Assembly: GCA_021648725.1 (NCBI GenBank)
Contig: JAKISF010000002.1
Coordinates: forward strand, 96,002-160,001
Direction of reading: 5' to 3'
DNA: 64,000 nt
DNA from: Bacteroidales bacterium
GTDB lineage: Bacteria; Bacteroidota; Bacteroidia; Bacteroidales; JAADGE01
The notes beneath the pieces were generated by a model. It searched no databases and was not told where the DNA came from. It saw only the letters and a list, made by a program, of their open reading frames with translations. Position numbers and translations under genes: made by a program. Positions 33,587 to 42,283 of this stretch are shown here, piece after piece (position 1 is the stretch's first letter; each line of letters opens with the position of its first letter).

Positions 33587-35893
33587 ATGGAGAAATTATT
33601 AAATAAATTGTTGAAAGCCCCTTGGCTGATTATTGCATTAACGCTTATTATAAGCGGTGTGTTCTTTTATTATATGAAAGAAAACTCAAAAATGGAAACT
33701 GACCTTGACAAATACATGCCGCAAGATCATCCTGCATTTGTATTCAGCGATCAAGCAGAAGAATGGTTCGGAATTAACGACGGAATTATTGTTGCCATAG
33801 AAAATAAAAACGGAATTTTTAATTCTGAAACGCTTGATACTTTAAAGCAGCTCACAAAAAGGCTGCAAAAAATGGATGAGATTGAAAAAGAAGACGTAAC
33901 ATCCTTATACACCGCAGATAACATTGTCGGCTCAGAAGAAGGTATGGATGTAAGGGCTTTTTTCAAAAGAGTTCCTAAAACAGACAGCACCTTAAATGTT
34001 TTACAAGAAAATGTTAAAAACAATGAAATGGTATTCGGAAGACTTGTTTCAACAGACGAAACGGTTACTGTTATTATTGCCGAAATCAGAGATGATGTTT
34101 TTACACAGGAGTTTTACGGTGATATTTTGAAAACTGCTTCAAGTTTCCAAACAGACGACATAAAAATTCATGTTGCAGGTCGCCCGATTGTCGAAGGTAC
34201 AATGGCATTACTCGGTCCGGCAGATATGAAAAAAATGGTGCCTATTGTATTACTTGTAATTACAATTGTATTGTTTATAATGCTCAGAAGTGTAAAAAGC
34301 ACATTATTGACAATGAGTGTTGTCTTTTTCAGCACATTGTGGGCTTTCGGTTTAATGGCTTTAGTAAATGTTCCGATTTATGCCGTTTCAACAATGATTC
34401 CGGTAATGCTTATTGCAATCGGGGTTGCTGACGGTGTTCATCTATACAGCCACTTACACCTGTTTCAACGAAAAAATCCGGATGCAACGAAAAAAGAAGC
34501 AGTAAAAGACATGATAAAAAATATGTGGAAGCCGGTTGTAATGACATCAGTAACAACTTCCGTAGGGTTTATTTCACTGTTAACATCACAAGTTTACCCG
34601 ATTAAATATTTCGGTATTTTCACGGCATTCGGCGTAATGGCTGCCATGTTATTTTCTCTTTCTTTAATACCTGCCGGAATTATGGTGTTCGGCTTGCCGA
34701 AAATTAAAAAGGCTAAAGAAAATAAGGGGAAACACAATTCTCATATTGCGGACAAATTTGCAACAGCAGTAATAAAAAAAAGAAGTATTTCAATTATAGT
34801 AACAGCACTTATTATAATCGGCTCAATTGTCGGGATGCAAAAAATTTGGATAAATTCAAGTTTCCTTGAAAAATTTGAGAAAGACAGCGACATTGTAATG
34901 ACAGATAAATTTATTAACAGTCATTTCGGAGGAACAACAACACTTAATTTAATTCTTGACGCAGAAGGTAAAAAAGAAACATTTAAAGATCCCGAAGTTT
35001 TGAAACTTGTTGACAAAATGCAAAACAAAGTTGAATCAGAATTACAGGTTGTAGGTAACTCTTTTTCTCTGACTGATTATGTAAACAGAATGAACAAAGT
35101 AATGAATGCCGATAATGAAAAATTTAACGTAATCCCGGACACAAAAAACATGATTGCCCAATACCTTTTGCTTTATGAAATGTCCGGCGACCCTGAAAAC
35201 CTGAACAAAGTTGTTGATTATGATTACGAAAAACTTAATGTAACATTTCAGCTTAAAAGCGACAATTCTAAAGCAATAAATTCAACCCTTAAAGTTGTTA
35301 AAACTTTTGAGGACGATTTCAAAAAACTCGGAATAACTGTAAAATACGCCGGCAGTGGATACAAGGGGCTGGTATTTACAGACTTAATTCTTGAAGGCCA
35401 AATAATGAGTTTGATATTATCATTATTGATTGTTATTGTTTTATTGTCACTGATGTTTAAAAATATAAGATTAGGCTTAATTGGTGCAGTACCTATAGTT
35501 ATCACAGCTTTAATGAGTTTCGGAATAATGGGATTCTTAAATATTCCTTTAAATACAACAACAGCTCTATTATCGAGTATTGCAATAGGAATAGGAATTG
35601 ATTATGCCGTACATTTTATAGAACAATACAGAACAAATGCGAAAAAAACCGGAGACAAAATGTTGACAGCACAAAAAACAATGGCTCACTCAGGAAGAGC
35701 AATTATTTTTAATGCTGTTGTTGTCATAGTCGGGTTTATGGTTCTTACGTTTTCTGTATTCCCGCCGAACAGAGAGCTGGGAGCATTAGTTTCGCTTAAT
35801 ATGTTCACAAGTTTTGTAGGAACTTTGACTGTTATGTTGATTCTTTTATACAGCGGAAACTTATATTTTAAAAAGAAAAAAATTAATAACTAA
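33587..35893 (+). CDS. RND-superfamily (MMPL-type) transporter
   Basis: 768 residues in two similar halves, each with one membrane helix, a large periplasmic domain and five further helices. The first half begins at helix ~12-30 and continues with helices from about 215; the second begins around residue 400. The motif G-V-A-D-G-V-H-L-Y-S-H and its twin G-I-G-I-D-Y-A-V-H-F-I-E mark the proton-relay Asp helices of MMPL/HpnN-like proteins. Members of this group move lipids or hydrophobic molecules out of the inner membrane. The following genes encode a LolA-like protein (17 bases on) and outer-membrane proteins, and the next operon section makes lipids, so a lipid cargo is likely but inferred. 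Confidence 0.88.
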   Translation: MEKLLNKLLKAPWLIIALTLIISGVFFYYMKENSKMETDLDKYMPQDHPAFVFSDQAEEWFGINDGIIVAIENKNGIFNSETLDTLKQLTKRLQKMDEIEKEDVTSLYTADNIVGSEEGMDVRAFFKRVPKTDSTLNVLQENVKNNEMVFGRLVSTDETVTVIIAEIRDDVFTQEFYGDILKTASSFQTDDIKIHVAGRPIVEGTMALLGPADMKKMVPIVLLVITIVLFIMLRSVKSTLLTMSVVFFSTLWAFGLMALVNVPIYAVSTMIPVMLIAIGVADGVHLYSHLHLFQRKNPDATKKEAVKDMIKNMWKPVVMTSVTTSVGFISLLTSQVYPIKYFGIFTAFGVMAAMLFSLSLIPAGIMVFGLPKIKKAKENKGKHNSHIADKFATAVIKKRSISIIVTALIIIGSIVGMQKIWINSSFLEKFEKDSDIVMTDKFINSHFGGTTTLNLILDAEGKKETFKDPEVLKLVDKMQNKVESELQVVGNSFSLTDYVNRMNKVMNADNEKFNVIPDTKNMIAQYLLLYEMSGDPENLNKVVDYDYEKLNVTFQLKSDNSKAINSTLKVVKTFEDDFKKLGITVKYAGSGYKGLVFTDLILEGQIMSLILSLLIVIVLLSLMFKNIRLGLIGAVPIVITALMSFGIMGFLNIPLNTTTALLSSIAIGIGIDYAVHFIEQYRTNAKKTGDKMLTAQKTMAHSGRAIIFNAVVVIVGFMVLTFSVFPPNRELGALVSLNMFTSFVGTLTVMLILLYSGNLYFKKKKINN

Positions 35894-35909
35894 ATTAAAA
35901 TTAAACAAA

Positions 35910-36686
35910 ATGAAAAATTTAAAAATCACATCAATAGCAATTGCTGTATTAATGATAGCAAGCTTAGGTGCAAACGCACAATTAACAGGAAAGCAAATAG
36001 TAGAAAAAGCATATAACTTGCCTGCCGGAAAAGATAAAACGTCTGTTTTAACAATGACATTGACAAATAAACAAGGAAAACAAAGAGTTCGTAAAATAAA
36101 ACAGTTCTCAAAAGATATGGGAACTGTTGAAAAAAGCATTATGTTTTTTCAATCTCCGGCAGACGTAAAAAATACATCTTTTATGAGCTGGACTTATGAC
36201 AGTAACAAAGCTGACGACCAATGGATTTATTTACCGGCATTGAAAAAAACAAAACGTATTTCAAGCGACAGTAAAAGCGACTATTTTATGGGATCCGATT
36301 TTACTTATGACGATTTAGGAGACAGGAAATTAGATGCTGACAATCACAAGTTGCTTAAAACAGAAACAATTAACGGGCAAGCCTGTTATGTTGTTGAAAG
36401 TGTTTCAAAAGACGAAGACTATATGTACTCCAAAACTAAAACCTGGATTAATAAGTCAAATTTTGTCGGTGTTAAAAAAGAATTTTATGATGAAGACGAA
36501 GATCTGCTAAAAATACTGACAATTAAGAAAGTTCAAAAAATTTCAGGATTCTGGGTAATTACAAATTCAGAAATGAAAAATGTGCAAAAAAATCATAAAA
36601 CCTCAATGATATTAAATAATGTACAAATAAATACCGGCGTTTCAGATGCAAAATTTACTGAAAGAATGATGATGCGAGGATTATAA
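35910..36686 (+). CDS. LolA-like outer-membrane lipoprotein-sorting-type protein
   Basis: 258 residues. A signal peptide runs from M-K-N-L-K to about A-N-A-Q. The mature part matches the LolA_like (PF17131-type) family that accompanies MMPL transporters: D-Q-W-I-Y-L-P-A-L-K-K-T-K-R-I-S, D-Y-F-M-G-S-D-F-T-Y-D-D-L, and a late A-C-Y-V-V-E-S. The fold is a half barrel with a hydrophobic cavity that can carry a lipid through the periplasm. Its place directly after the transporter supports a shuttle role. Confidence 0.8.
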   Translation: MKNLKITSIAIAVLMIASLGANAQLTGKQIVEKAYNLPAGKDKTSVLTMTLTNKQGKQRVRKIKQFSKDMGTVEKSIMFFQSPADVKNTSFMSWTYDSNKADDQWIYLPALKKTKRISSDSKSDYFMGSDFTYDDLGDRKLDADNHKLLKTETINGQACYVVESVSKDEDYMYSKTKTWINKSNFVGVKKEFYDEDEDLLKILTIKKVQKISGFWVITNSEMKNVQKNHKTSMILNNVQINTGVSDAKFTERMMMRGL

Positions 36687-36711
36687 AACAATTTTTAGTT
36701 GACAATTAAGT

Positions 36712-36734
36712 GCACTCTCTTATTTTGAGAGTGC
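36712..36734 (+). terminator. Strong hairpin between the LolA-like and OMPLA-like genes
   Basis: GCACTCTC (36712-36719) pairs perfectly with GAGAGTGC (36727-36734) around a 7-base loop. There is no long T tail, so it may act as a partial terminator, an mRNA stabiliser or an attenuator. Its position also argues against the upstream GTG at 36710 as the start of the next gene. Confidence 0.55.
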
Positions 36735-36754
36735 CTTATAAAGATTTTAACACC

Positions 36755-37654
36755 GTGATTAAGAGCAATAAACAATATCAACATCTTATAATAATATATC
36801 TTTTTATCAGTATTATATCTTATCCTGTTAAAGCAGATACAATTCCGGATATTGATTTAATAACGATTGCACAAGTTAATCAGGGAAACAGTTATATTAC
36901 ATTCCCGACTGATATAGGGAATATAGAACCTTTATGGTTTGAAGGAAACTTAATCCCGAATTTTACGATACGTACAAATAAAGATGCCAGACTAGTTGGT
37001 GTATTAACACCTCAAGTAATAATAAGAATGTATCAAGAGGAATCTTTTCCGGTAAAAACACCAAGTTATATACCTCAAATAACGATGTATTACAAAATCT
37101 GTCGTGAAAATAAAAATAGCACTGTATTTGCCAGATTAGCGCATCACTCAAACGGACAAGACGGCGATTTTTACCTGGAAGACGGATTAATAAATTTACA
37201 ATCCGGTGATTTCTCAACACAATATTTTGAACTTGGATTAATAAGGTCATTTTATAATACTGATTTTAATGCAAGTCAATTCTTTCGAACATCTTTTCAA
37301 AAACATTTTTTCGAAATTGAGAACCTTCAAAACGGAATATTCAGTAAATATAGGTGGAATAACAGTTTTTCTGTATTTAAAATACGTCAGGATAAAACGG
37401 AATTTGCAAAGAAAAAAGCAGGCTTCTCAATTAAGCTGAATGCAGATTGGATGTTTGGTGATATTTATACATGGAGCAACAAATCAATCGACCGCTTAAA
37501 CATAGGGTTAACAGCATTTTATGCCCCGAGATTTTTAGAAGATATCGGTTTATTTGTTGAATTATATCACGGTCAGGACTATTACAATATTTATTTTAAC
37601 CAACAACTAAATGTAATTCGCTTTGGTATTATGACAGAGCTGTTACGATTTTAA
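36755..37654 (+). CDS. Outer-membrane phospholipase A-like protein
   Basis: 299 residues from GTG 36755; the alternative GTG 36710 falls in a hairpin. A signal peptide (hydrophobic run ending near V-K-A-D) is followed by a beta-barrel-like sequence. The segment A-R-L-A-H-H-S-N-G-Q-D-G matches the OMPLA active-site pattern H-x-S-N-G, whose His and Ser form the catalytic pair. The later Arg-rich S-R-S-W-N block of classical PldA is not seen, and S-T-Q-Y-F-E-L-G-L takes its place. It may hydrolyse phospholipids in the outer leaflet or be a barrel of the same fold without that activity. Confidence 0.6.
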   Translation: MIKSNKQYQHLIIIYLFISIISYPVKADTIPDIDLITIAQVNQGNSYITFPTDIGNIEPLWFEGNLIPNFTIRTNKDARLVGVLTPQVIIRMYQEESFPVKTPSYIPQITMYYKICRENKNSTVFARLAHHSNGQDGDFYLEDGLINLQSGDFSTQYFELGLIRSFYNTDFNASQFFRTSFQKHFFEIENLQNGIFSKYRWNNSFSVFKIRQDKTEFAKKKAGFSIKLNADWMFGDIYTWSNKSIDRLNIGLTAFYAPRFLEDIGLFVELYHGQDYYNIYFNQQLNVIRFGIMTELLRF

Positions 37655-37674
37655 AATTATTTAAATTAACTATA

Positions 37675-38916
37675 ATGAAAAAATTACAAACTATGCTATT
37701 CCTGTTAACATTAATGCTTGCAGGACAAGCACAAAATACCGAATACTCGGGATATATGAGAAATTATACGGGAGTACTGTTCGACTCCGGAGATTTATCA
37801 ATTTTGCAAAACACATTTAATTTCGATATTTCAAAAACCGGAGATAAAGTAGCGTTTAAGATAAACCCTATGTTATATCATTATTGGTCAGACAGTTTGG
37901 ATTTACGATTAAGAGAAGCATACCTTGACCTATATTTCAAAAACTTTGATATAAGAATAGGAAAACAGCAGGTTGTTTGGGGAAAAGCAGACGGAGTTTT
38001 CATAACCGACATAGTTTCGCCTCTTAACTTAACCGAATTTTTGTTGCCCGACTTTGATGAAATCAGAACAGGAGTAAATGCCGTAAAATTAGATTATTAC
38101 ATTGGCAACAATACACTTGAAGCAATCTGGATTCCTCAATTTACACCAACGGAAATTCCCGCAGAAGGCTCAATTTGGAACATTCAGCCTGAATTTCCCG
38201 CTCCCGCTTATTTCGACTGGTCAAACTCTACCATTAAACCAAGTTTAGAAAATAGTGAAGTATTTTTAAAATTTACGGCACTAACGTCTGCAATTGATTT
38301 TGAAATGATGGGCGGATATACTTGGGATGATAATCCGACTATGCACGTTCAAAAAGAATTCAGCATAAACCCGGAAACATTGCAACCGATGCTGACTCAA
38401 TTAAACATTACTCCGAAACATCACAGGTTGTATCTTGCGGGAGCATCTTTCAGCACCGAAATAAAGGGTGTTATTTTTAGAGGCGAGGGGGCATATTACA
38501 ACGGAAAATATTTTCAAACTGAAGATCCTTTCGCAACAGATGCTTTGGTTGGGAAAGATTATTTGCATTATTTACTCGGAGCAGATTTTAATATCGGAAA
38601 TGTCAAGCTGAGTACGCAGTTTATTCAACAAACGATCTTAGACTATGACGAAAACATATTAAATCCTGAATTTGAAAACACAATGACATTTATGGCGCGT
38701 TATGATATGTTTCGAGAAACTGTTCATTTAGAATTGTTCTCATACATCGGTCTAACTTATGAAGATGCACTCATCAGACCTAAAGTTTCCTATGATTTTG
38801 ATGACAGTTTTAACATACAACTCGGCTCAAACATCTTTGTCGGCGAACGTGACGGCAGGTTTGGGCAATATCAAGACAATTCAATGTTATATTTAAAATT
38901 GAAATATAGCTTTTAA
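37675..38916 (+). CDS. DUF1302-like outer-membrane beta-barrel protein
   Basis: 413 residues. A signal peptide ends at A-G-Q-A-Q. The body is a barrel with alternating strands, the run R-I-G-K-Q-Q-V-V-W-G-K-A-D-G-V-F, then D-I-V-S-P-L-N-L-T-E, as in DUF1302 proteins, and a C-terminal aromatic end (L-K-L-K-Y-S-F). DUF1302 proteins are often encoded with MMPL transporters and are thought to act in export of a hydrophobic substrate. Here it follows the OMPLA-like gene by 20 bases. Confidence 0.68.
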   Translation: MKKLQTMLFLLTLMLAGQAQNTEYSGYMRNYTGVLFDSGDLSILQNTFNFDISKTGDKVAFKINPMLYHYWSDSLDLRLREAYLDLYFKNFDIRIGKQQVVWGKADGVFITDIVSPLNLTEFLLPDFDEIRTGVNAVKLDYYIGNNTLEAIWIPQFTPTEIPAEGSIWNIQPEFPAPAYFDWSNSTIKPSLENSEVFLKFTALTSAIDFEMMGGYTWDDNPTMHVQKEFSINPETLQPMLTQLNITPKHHRLYLAGASFSTEIKGVIFRGEGAYYNGKYFQTEDPFATDALVGKDYLHYLLGADFNIGNVKLSTQFIQQTILDYDENILNPEFENTMTFMARYDMFRETVHLELFSYIGLTYEDALIRPKVSYDFDDSFNIQLGSNIFVGERDGRFGQYQDNSMLYLKLKYSF

Positions 38917-38939
38917 AAACATCAACTAAATTTTTATAT

Positions 38940-39359
38940 ATGTATAAGATAATAATAACAATATCATTAATAATATTCTCTATATCACAAACATTCGCTC
39001 AAAAAGCCGATGCGATTGTAGGCAAATATCACCTTCCTAACAGTTTAGACCTGGAAATATTTGAACACAATAATAAATATTTCGGAAGAATAATAGCATT
39101 AAACGGATATGAAGACGGGCAAACAACAGATTATAAAAACCCTAATAAAACAAAACGTAAAGACCAATTAATCGGAAAAGTGATTATTACTAATTTAGAG
39201 TATGACACAGAAGAAAAAGAATGGGTAAACGGTAAAATGTACGGCCCTGAAAAAGGCATGTATTTCGATATTAAAATAACAGACGTGAGGCCAAAAGAAA
39301 TTGAGATACAAGCCTCAAAATATTTTTTTCGGAAAACGGCAGAATGGGAAAAAATCTAA
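38940..39359 (+). CDS. DUF2147-family secreted protein
   Basis: 139 residues. A signal peptide runs to about T-F-A-Q. The lipocalin-like strand pattern G-K-Y-H-L, G-R-I-I-A-L, L-I-G-K-V-I-I-T-N-L and W-V-N-G-K-M-Y-G-P-E-K-G-M-Y-F fits DUF2147. The function of this family is not established, but a small hydrophobic ligand is plausible. It sits between the DUF1302 barrel and the CDP-alcohol phosphatidyltransferase, 12 bases before the latter. Confidence 0.7.
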   Translation: MYKIIITISLIIFSISQTFAQKADAIVGKYHLPNSLDLEIFEHNNKYFGRIIALNGYEDGQTTDYKNPNKTKRKDQLIGKVIITNLEYDTEEKEWVNGKMYGPEKGMYFDIKITDVRPKEIEIQASKYFFRKTAEWEKI

Positions 39360-39371
39360 AAAATTAAAAAA

Positions 39372-40067
39372 ATGTCTTCAAAAAAAATCTGGGATAAGGT
39401 AAAATCAAATGCTTATAAAGCATTGAAACCTTTTATTAATTTACTAAGTAAGAGTGGAATAACACCCAATATGATTACAACTATCGGCTTGTTGATTACA
39501 GTTTTATCAACAATTGTTTTAATTATGGGGGCTGAAATAGGAGAACGAGGAGACACGAGATATATAACGTGGTTTGGCGGCATATTATTATTTGCCGGGG
39601 TTTTTGATATGTTGGACGGACAATTAGCCAGAATTACCAAAAAAATGTCAACATTCGGTGCCTTTTATGACTCTGTTGTTGACAGATACAGTGAGATGAT
39701 TATGTTTTTCGGAATTGCTTACTATTTGGTATCATTTGATTACTTTTTGAGTTCAATTTTTACATTTATAGCAATGATCGGTTCTATAATGGTTAGCTAT
39801 ACAAGAGCCAGAGCCGAAGCATTAAATACAGAATGTAAAGTCGGACTGATGCAACGCCCGGAAAGAGTCCTTACAATTGGAATTTCTGCAATTTTATACG
39901 GCCTCATATCTTATTTTACCGGTGATTTTAAAATTATCGTTGATTGGCTCCCCTTTCCTTTTATAGAAAACATATCCATTTTTACGATACCGATTTTTAT
40001 AATGGCAATTCTCACAAACTATACAGCATTTCAAAGGTTAAATCATTGTTATAAAAAAATGAAATAA
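39372..40067 (+). CDS. CDP-alcohol phosphatidyltransferase, probable phosphatidylinositol-phosphate synthase
   Basis: 231 residues with about six membrane helices. The family signature is complete: D79-M-L-D82-G83-Q-L-A-R87 then G96-A-F-Y-D100-S-V-V-D104. These enzymes transfer a phosphatidyl group from CDP-diacylglycerol to an alcohol. The adjacent inositol-3-phosphate synthase (20 bases) and PgpA-type phosphatase point to inositol 1-phosphate as acceptor, giving phosphatidylinositol phosphate. The acceptor is inferred from neighbours; phosphatidylglycerophosphate synthase is the alternative. Confidence 0.78.
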   Translation: MSSKKIWDKVKSNAYKALKPFINLLSKSGITPNMITTIGLLITVLSTIVLIMGAEIGERGDTRYITWFGGILLFAGVFDMLDGQLARITKKMSTFGAFYDSVVDRYSEMIMFFGIAYYLVSFDYFLSSIFTFIAMIGSIMVSYTRARAEALNTECKVGLMQRPERVLTIGISAILYGLISYFTGDFKIIVDWLPFPFIENISIFTIPIFIMAILTNYTAFQRLNHCYKKMK

Positions 40068-40086
40068 TAATTTTAAAAATAAATAA

Positions 40087-41403
40087 ATGAATACAAAACA
40101 AAATGTTACAAAACCTGTCGGAAAATTAGGAGTCCTTACACCCGGTTTAGGTGCAGTTTCAACCACATTTATGGCAGGGGTGTTTGCTGCACGAAAAGGT
40201 CTGGGAAAACCAATCGGCTCCATTGCTGAAATGGGAAAAATTCGATTAGGTAAAAGAACAGAGAATAAAAATCCTAATGTAAAAGATTTCGTACCCTTAG
40301 CATCTATGGATGATATGGTTTTCGGCGGATGGGATATATTTTCAGAAAACACATATGATGCAGCTATGAGAGCAGGAGTATTGGATAAGAACTTACTTTA
40401 TAATCTTAAAGATGAGATGTCTGCTGTAAAACCGATGTCTGCTGTTTTTGACCATGATTTTGTAAAAAATATTGATGGTAAGAATATAAAACATGAAAAA
40501 ACAAAAATGGATTCTGCTAATGCTTTAATAGCAGACATCAAACAGTTTAAGACAGAAAATAATTGTGACAGAATGGTTATGATTTGGTGTGCTTCTACCG
40601 AAGTATATACTGAAGAATCAGAAATTCACCAAACCATTGAAAAATTTGAAAAAGCTTTAAAGGAAAATCATCCGGCTATTTCACCAAGTATGATCTATGC
40701 TTATGCATCAATTAAAAGCGGAGTTCCGTTTGCAAACGGAGCACCAAACCTGACGATTGATATTCCTGCAATAATAGAATTATCAAAACAATTAAATGTT
40801 CCGATTGCAGGGAAAGATTTTAAAACGGGTCAAACATTAATGAAAACAATATTAGGTCCCGGGTTAAAAACACGTTTGTTAGGTATTGACGGTTGGTTTT
40901 CTACAAACATACTTGGGAATAGAGATGGTGAAGTTTTAGATGATGCAGGTGCATTTAAAACAAAAGAAGTTTCAAAACTAAGTGTTTTGGATAGCATATT
41001 AGAACCTGAACAATACCCGGAGCTATATAAAAACATGTATCATAAAGTAAGAATTAACTATTATCCGCCGAAAGGAGATGATAAAGAAAGTTGGGATAAT
41101 ATAGATATATTCGGTTGGTTGGGATACAAAATGCAGATTAAAGTTAATTTTCTATGTAAAGACTCTATTCTTGCAGCTCCTGTTGTTCTTGATTTAGCAT
41201 TATTTATGGATTTGGCTCAAAGGTCTGAAATGAGCGGAATACAAGAATGGTTGTCATTTTATTTTAAATCACCTCAAACAGTTAAAGGTTTAGAGCCGAT
41301 TCATGATATTTTCTTACAAAAAATAAAATTTGAAAATACATTACGTCATATAATGGGGGAAACATTAATTACACATTTAGGATTAGATTATTACGAAGAA
41401 TAA
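40087..41403 (+). CDS. ino1: Inositol-3-phosphate synthase
   Basis: 438 residues. It isomerises glucose 6-phosphate to inositol 3-phosphate with bound NAD. The Rossmann start L-G-V-L-T-P-G-L-G-A-V-S-T-T and the later D-F-K-T-G-Q-T with I-L-G-N-R-D-G mark the family. It supplies the polar head for inositol lipids and abuts the PgpA gene (stop TAA 41401-41403, start ATG 41404), so they are co-transcribed. Many bacteria lack this enzyme, so its presence is informative. Confidence 0.93.
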   Translation: MNTKQNVTKPVGKLGVLTPGLGAVSTTFMAGVFAARKGLGKPIGSIAEMGKIRLGKRTENKNPNVKDFVPLASMDDMVFGGWDIFSENTYDAAMRAGVLDKNLLYNLKDEMSAVKPMSAVFDHDFVKNIDGKNIKHEKTKMDSANALIADIKQFKTENNCDRMVMIWCASTEVYTEESEIHQTIEKFEKALKENHPAISPSMIYAYASIKSGVPFANGAPNLTIDIPAIIELSKQLNVPIAGKDFKTGQTLMKTILGPGLKTRLLGIDGWFSTNILGNRDGEVLDDAGAFKTKEVSKLSVLDSILEPEQYPELYKNMYHKVRINYYPPKGDDKESWDNIDIFGWLGYKMQIKVNFLCKDSILAAPVVLDLALFMDLAQRSEMSGIQEWLSFYFKSPQTVKGLEPIHDIFLQKIKFENTLRHIMGETLITHLGLDYYEE

Positions 41404-41880
41404 ATGAAAACATACAAACTAATAGCATCAGGGTTAGGAACAGGATACTCTCCAGTTGCCCCGGGAACAGCAGGTTCTATTCTCGGAATATTAATTTTAT
41501 ATTTATTCAACTATGGATTGAATTATTATAATATTCATGAAATTACGGTTGTTGTTCTTAATCTTGTTGTTTTAGTTTTAGTTCTTTTAATTGGTGTTTA
41601 TTCTATAAAAAGAGTGCATGAAGTTTGGGAACATGATGCCGGTAAAATTGTAATTGATGAAATTGTCGGTGTATGGATTGCAGTTTTAATTGTACCGTTT
41701 CATTGGCAATATTATCTTATCGGTTTAATCTTATTTCGATTTTTTGATATCTTAAAACCATTTTATATAAGAAAATTAGACCGCCTTAAAAGCGACTGGA
41801 GCGTAATGCTTGATGATGTCTTAGCCGGAGTATATGCAAATATTGTTTTACAAATAATTGTTTATTTCTATGTTTTATAA
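41404..41880 (+). CDS. pgpA: PgpA-type phosphatase, probable phosphatidylinositol-phosphate phosphatase
   Basis: 158 residues. PgpA landmarks are present: S-G-L-G-T-G-Y-S-P-V-A-P-G-T-A-G-S near the start, D-E-I-V-G-V-W-I-A, R-F-F-D-I-L-K-P-F and D-D-V-L-A-G-V-Y-A-N. There are four membrane segments. Classical PgpA removes phosphate from phosphatidylglycerophosphate. Between the inositol-lipid genes it more probably dephosphorylates phosphatidylinositol phosphate to phosphatidylinositol, a substitution described for Bacteroides. It overlaps the GtrA gene. Confidence 0.83.
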   Translation: MKTYKLIASGLGTGYSPVAPGTAGSILGILILYLFNYGLNYYNIHEITVVVLNLVVLVLVLLIGVYSIKRVHEVWEHDAGKIVIDEIVGVWIAVLIVPFHWQYYLIGLILFRFFDILKPFYIRKLDRLKSDWSVMLDDVLAGVYANIVLQIIVYFYVL

Positions 41881-42274
41881 GTCGGATAAAAAACCAAACA
41901 TACTTATTTCTTTTTTTCGCTACAATATTTCAGCAATTATAGCAACGGCTGTTGACTTTACAATTTTAATAGGCCTGACAGAGATATTTCAACTTTGGTA
42001 TTTCCTTTCTGCCGTAATCGGGGCAATTGCCGGAGGAATTGTTGCTTTTCTGTTTTCAAGAAATTGGGTTTTTAAAAAACGTGACGGTAAGATAGCAACA
42101 CAAGCTTTAAAGTATATATTGGTGTGGGGAACAAGTATTTTTTTAAATACATATGGACTTTATCTTTTTGTTGAATACCTCAATTTTCATTATATCATTT
42201 CAAAAGTTATTGTGGCAGTAATCATCGGCATAGGATTTAATTTTTTTATGAACAAATATTTTATTTTTAAATAG
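41870..42274 (+). CDS. GtrA-family membrane protein
   Basis: 134 residues with four membrane helices (about 15-35, 43-62, 77-97, 104-124). The motif G-I-V-A-F-L-F-S-R-N-W-V-F and the end N-K-Y-F-I-F match GtrA, small proteins thought to flip polyprenyl-linked sugars or lipids. I chose ATG 41870, which overlaps the pgpA stop by 11 bases; a TTG at 41858 is less likely. In this operon it may help move an inositol- or glycosyl-lipid between leaflets, an inference. Confidence 0.8.
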   Translation: MFYKSDKKPNILISFFRYNISAIIATAVDFTILIGLTEIFQLWYFLSAVIGAIAGGIVAFLFSRNWVFKKRDGKIATQALKYILVWGTSIFLNTYGLYLFVEYLNFHYIISKVIVAVIIGIGFNFFMNKYFIFK

Positions 42275-42283
42275 TTAGTCTGA

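Noticed and set aside
36710-36754. Earlier GTG start of the OMPLA-like gene
   Set aside because: It would begin inside a perfect hairpin and put 15 polar residues before the signal peptide.
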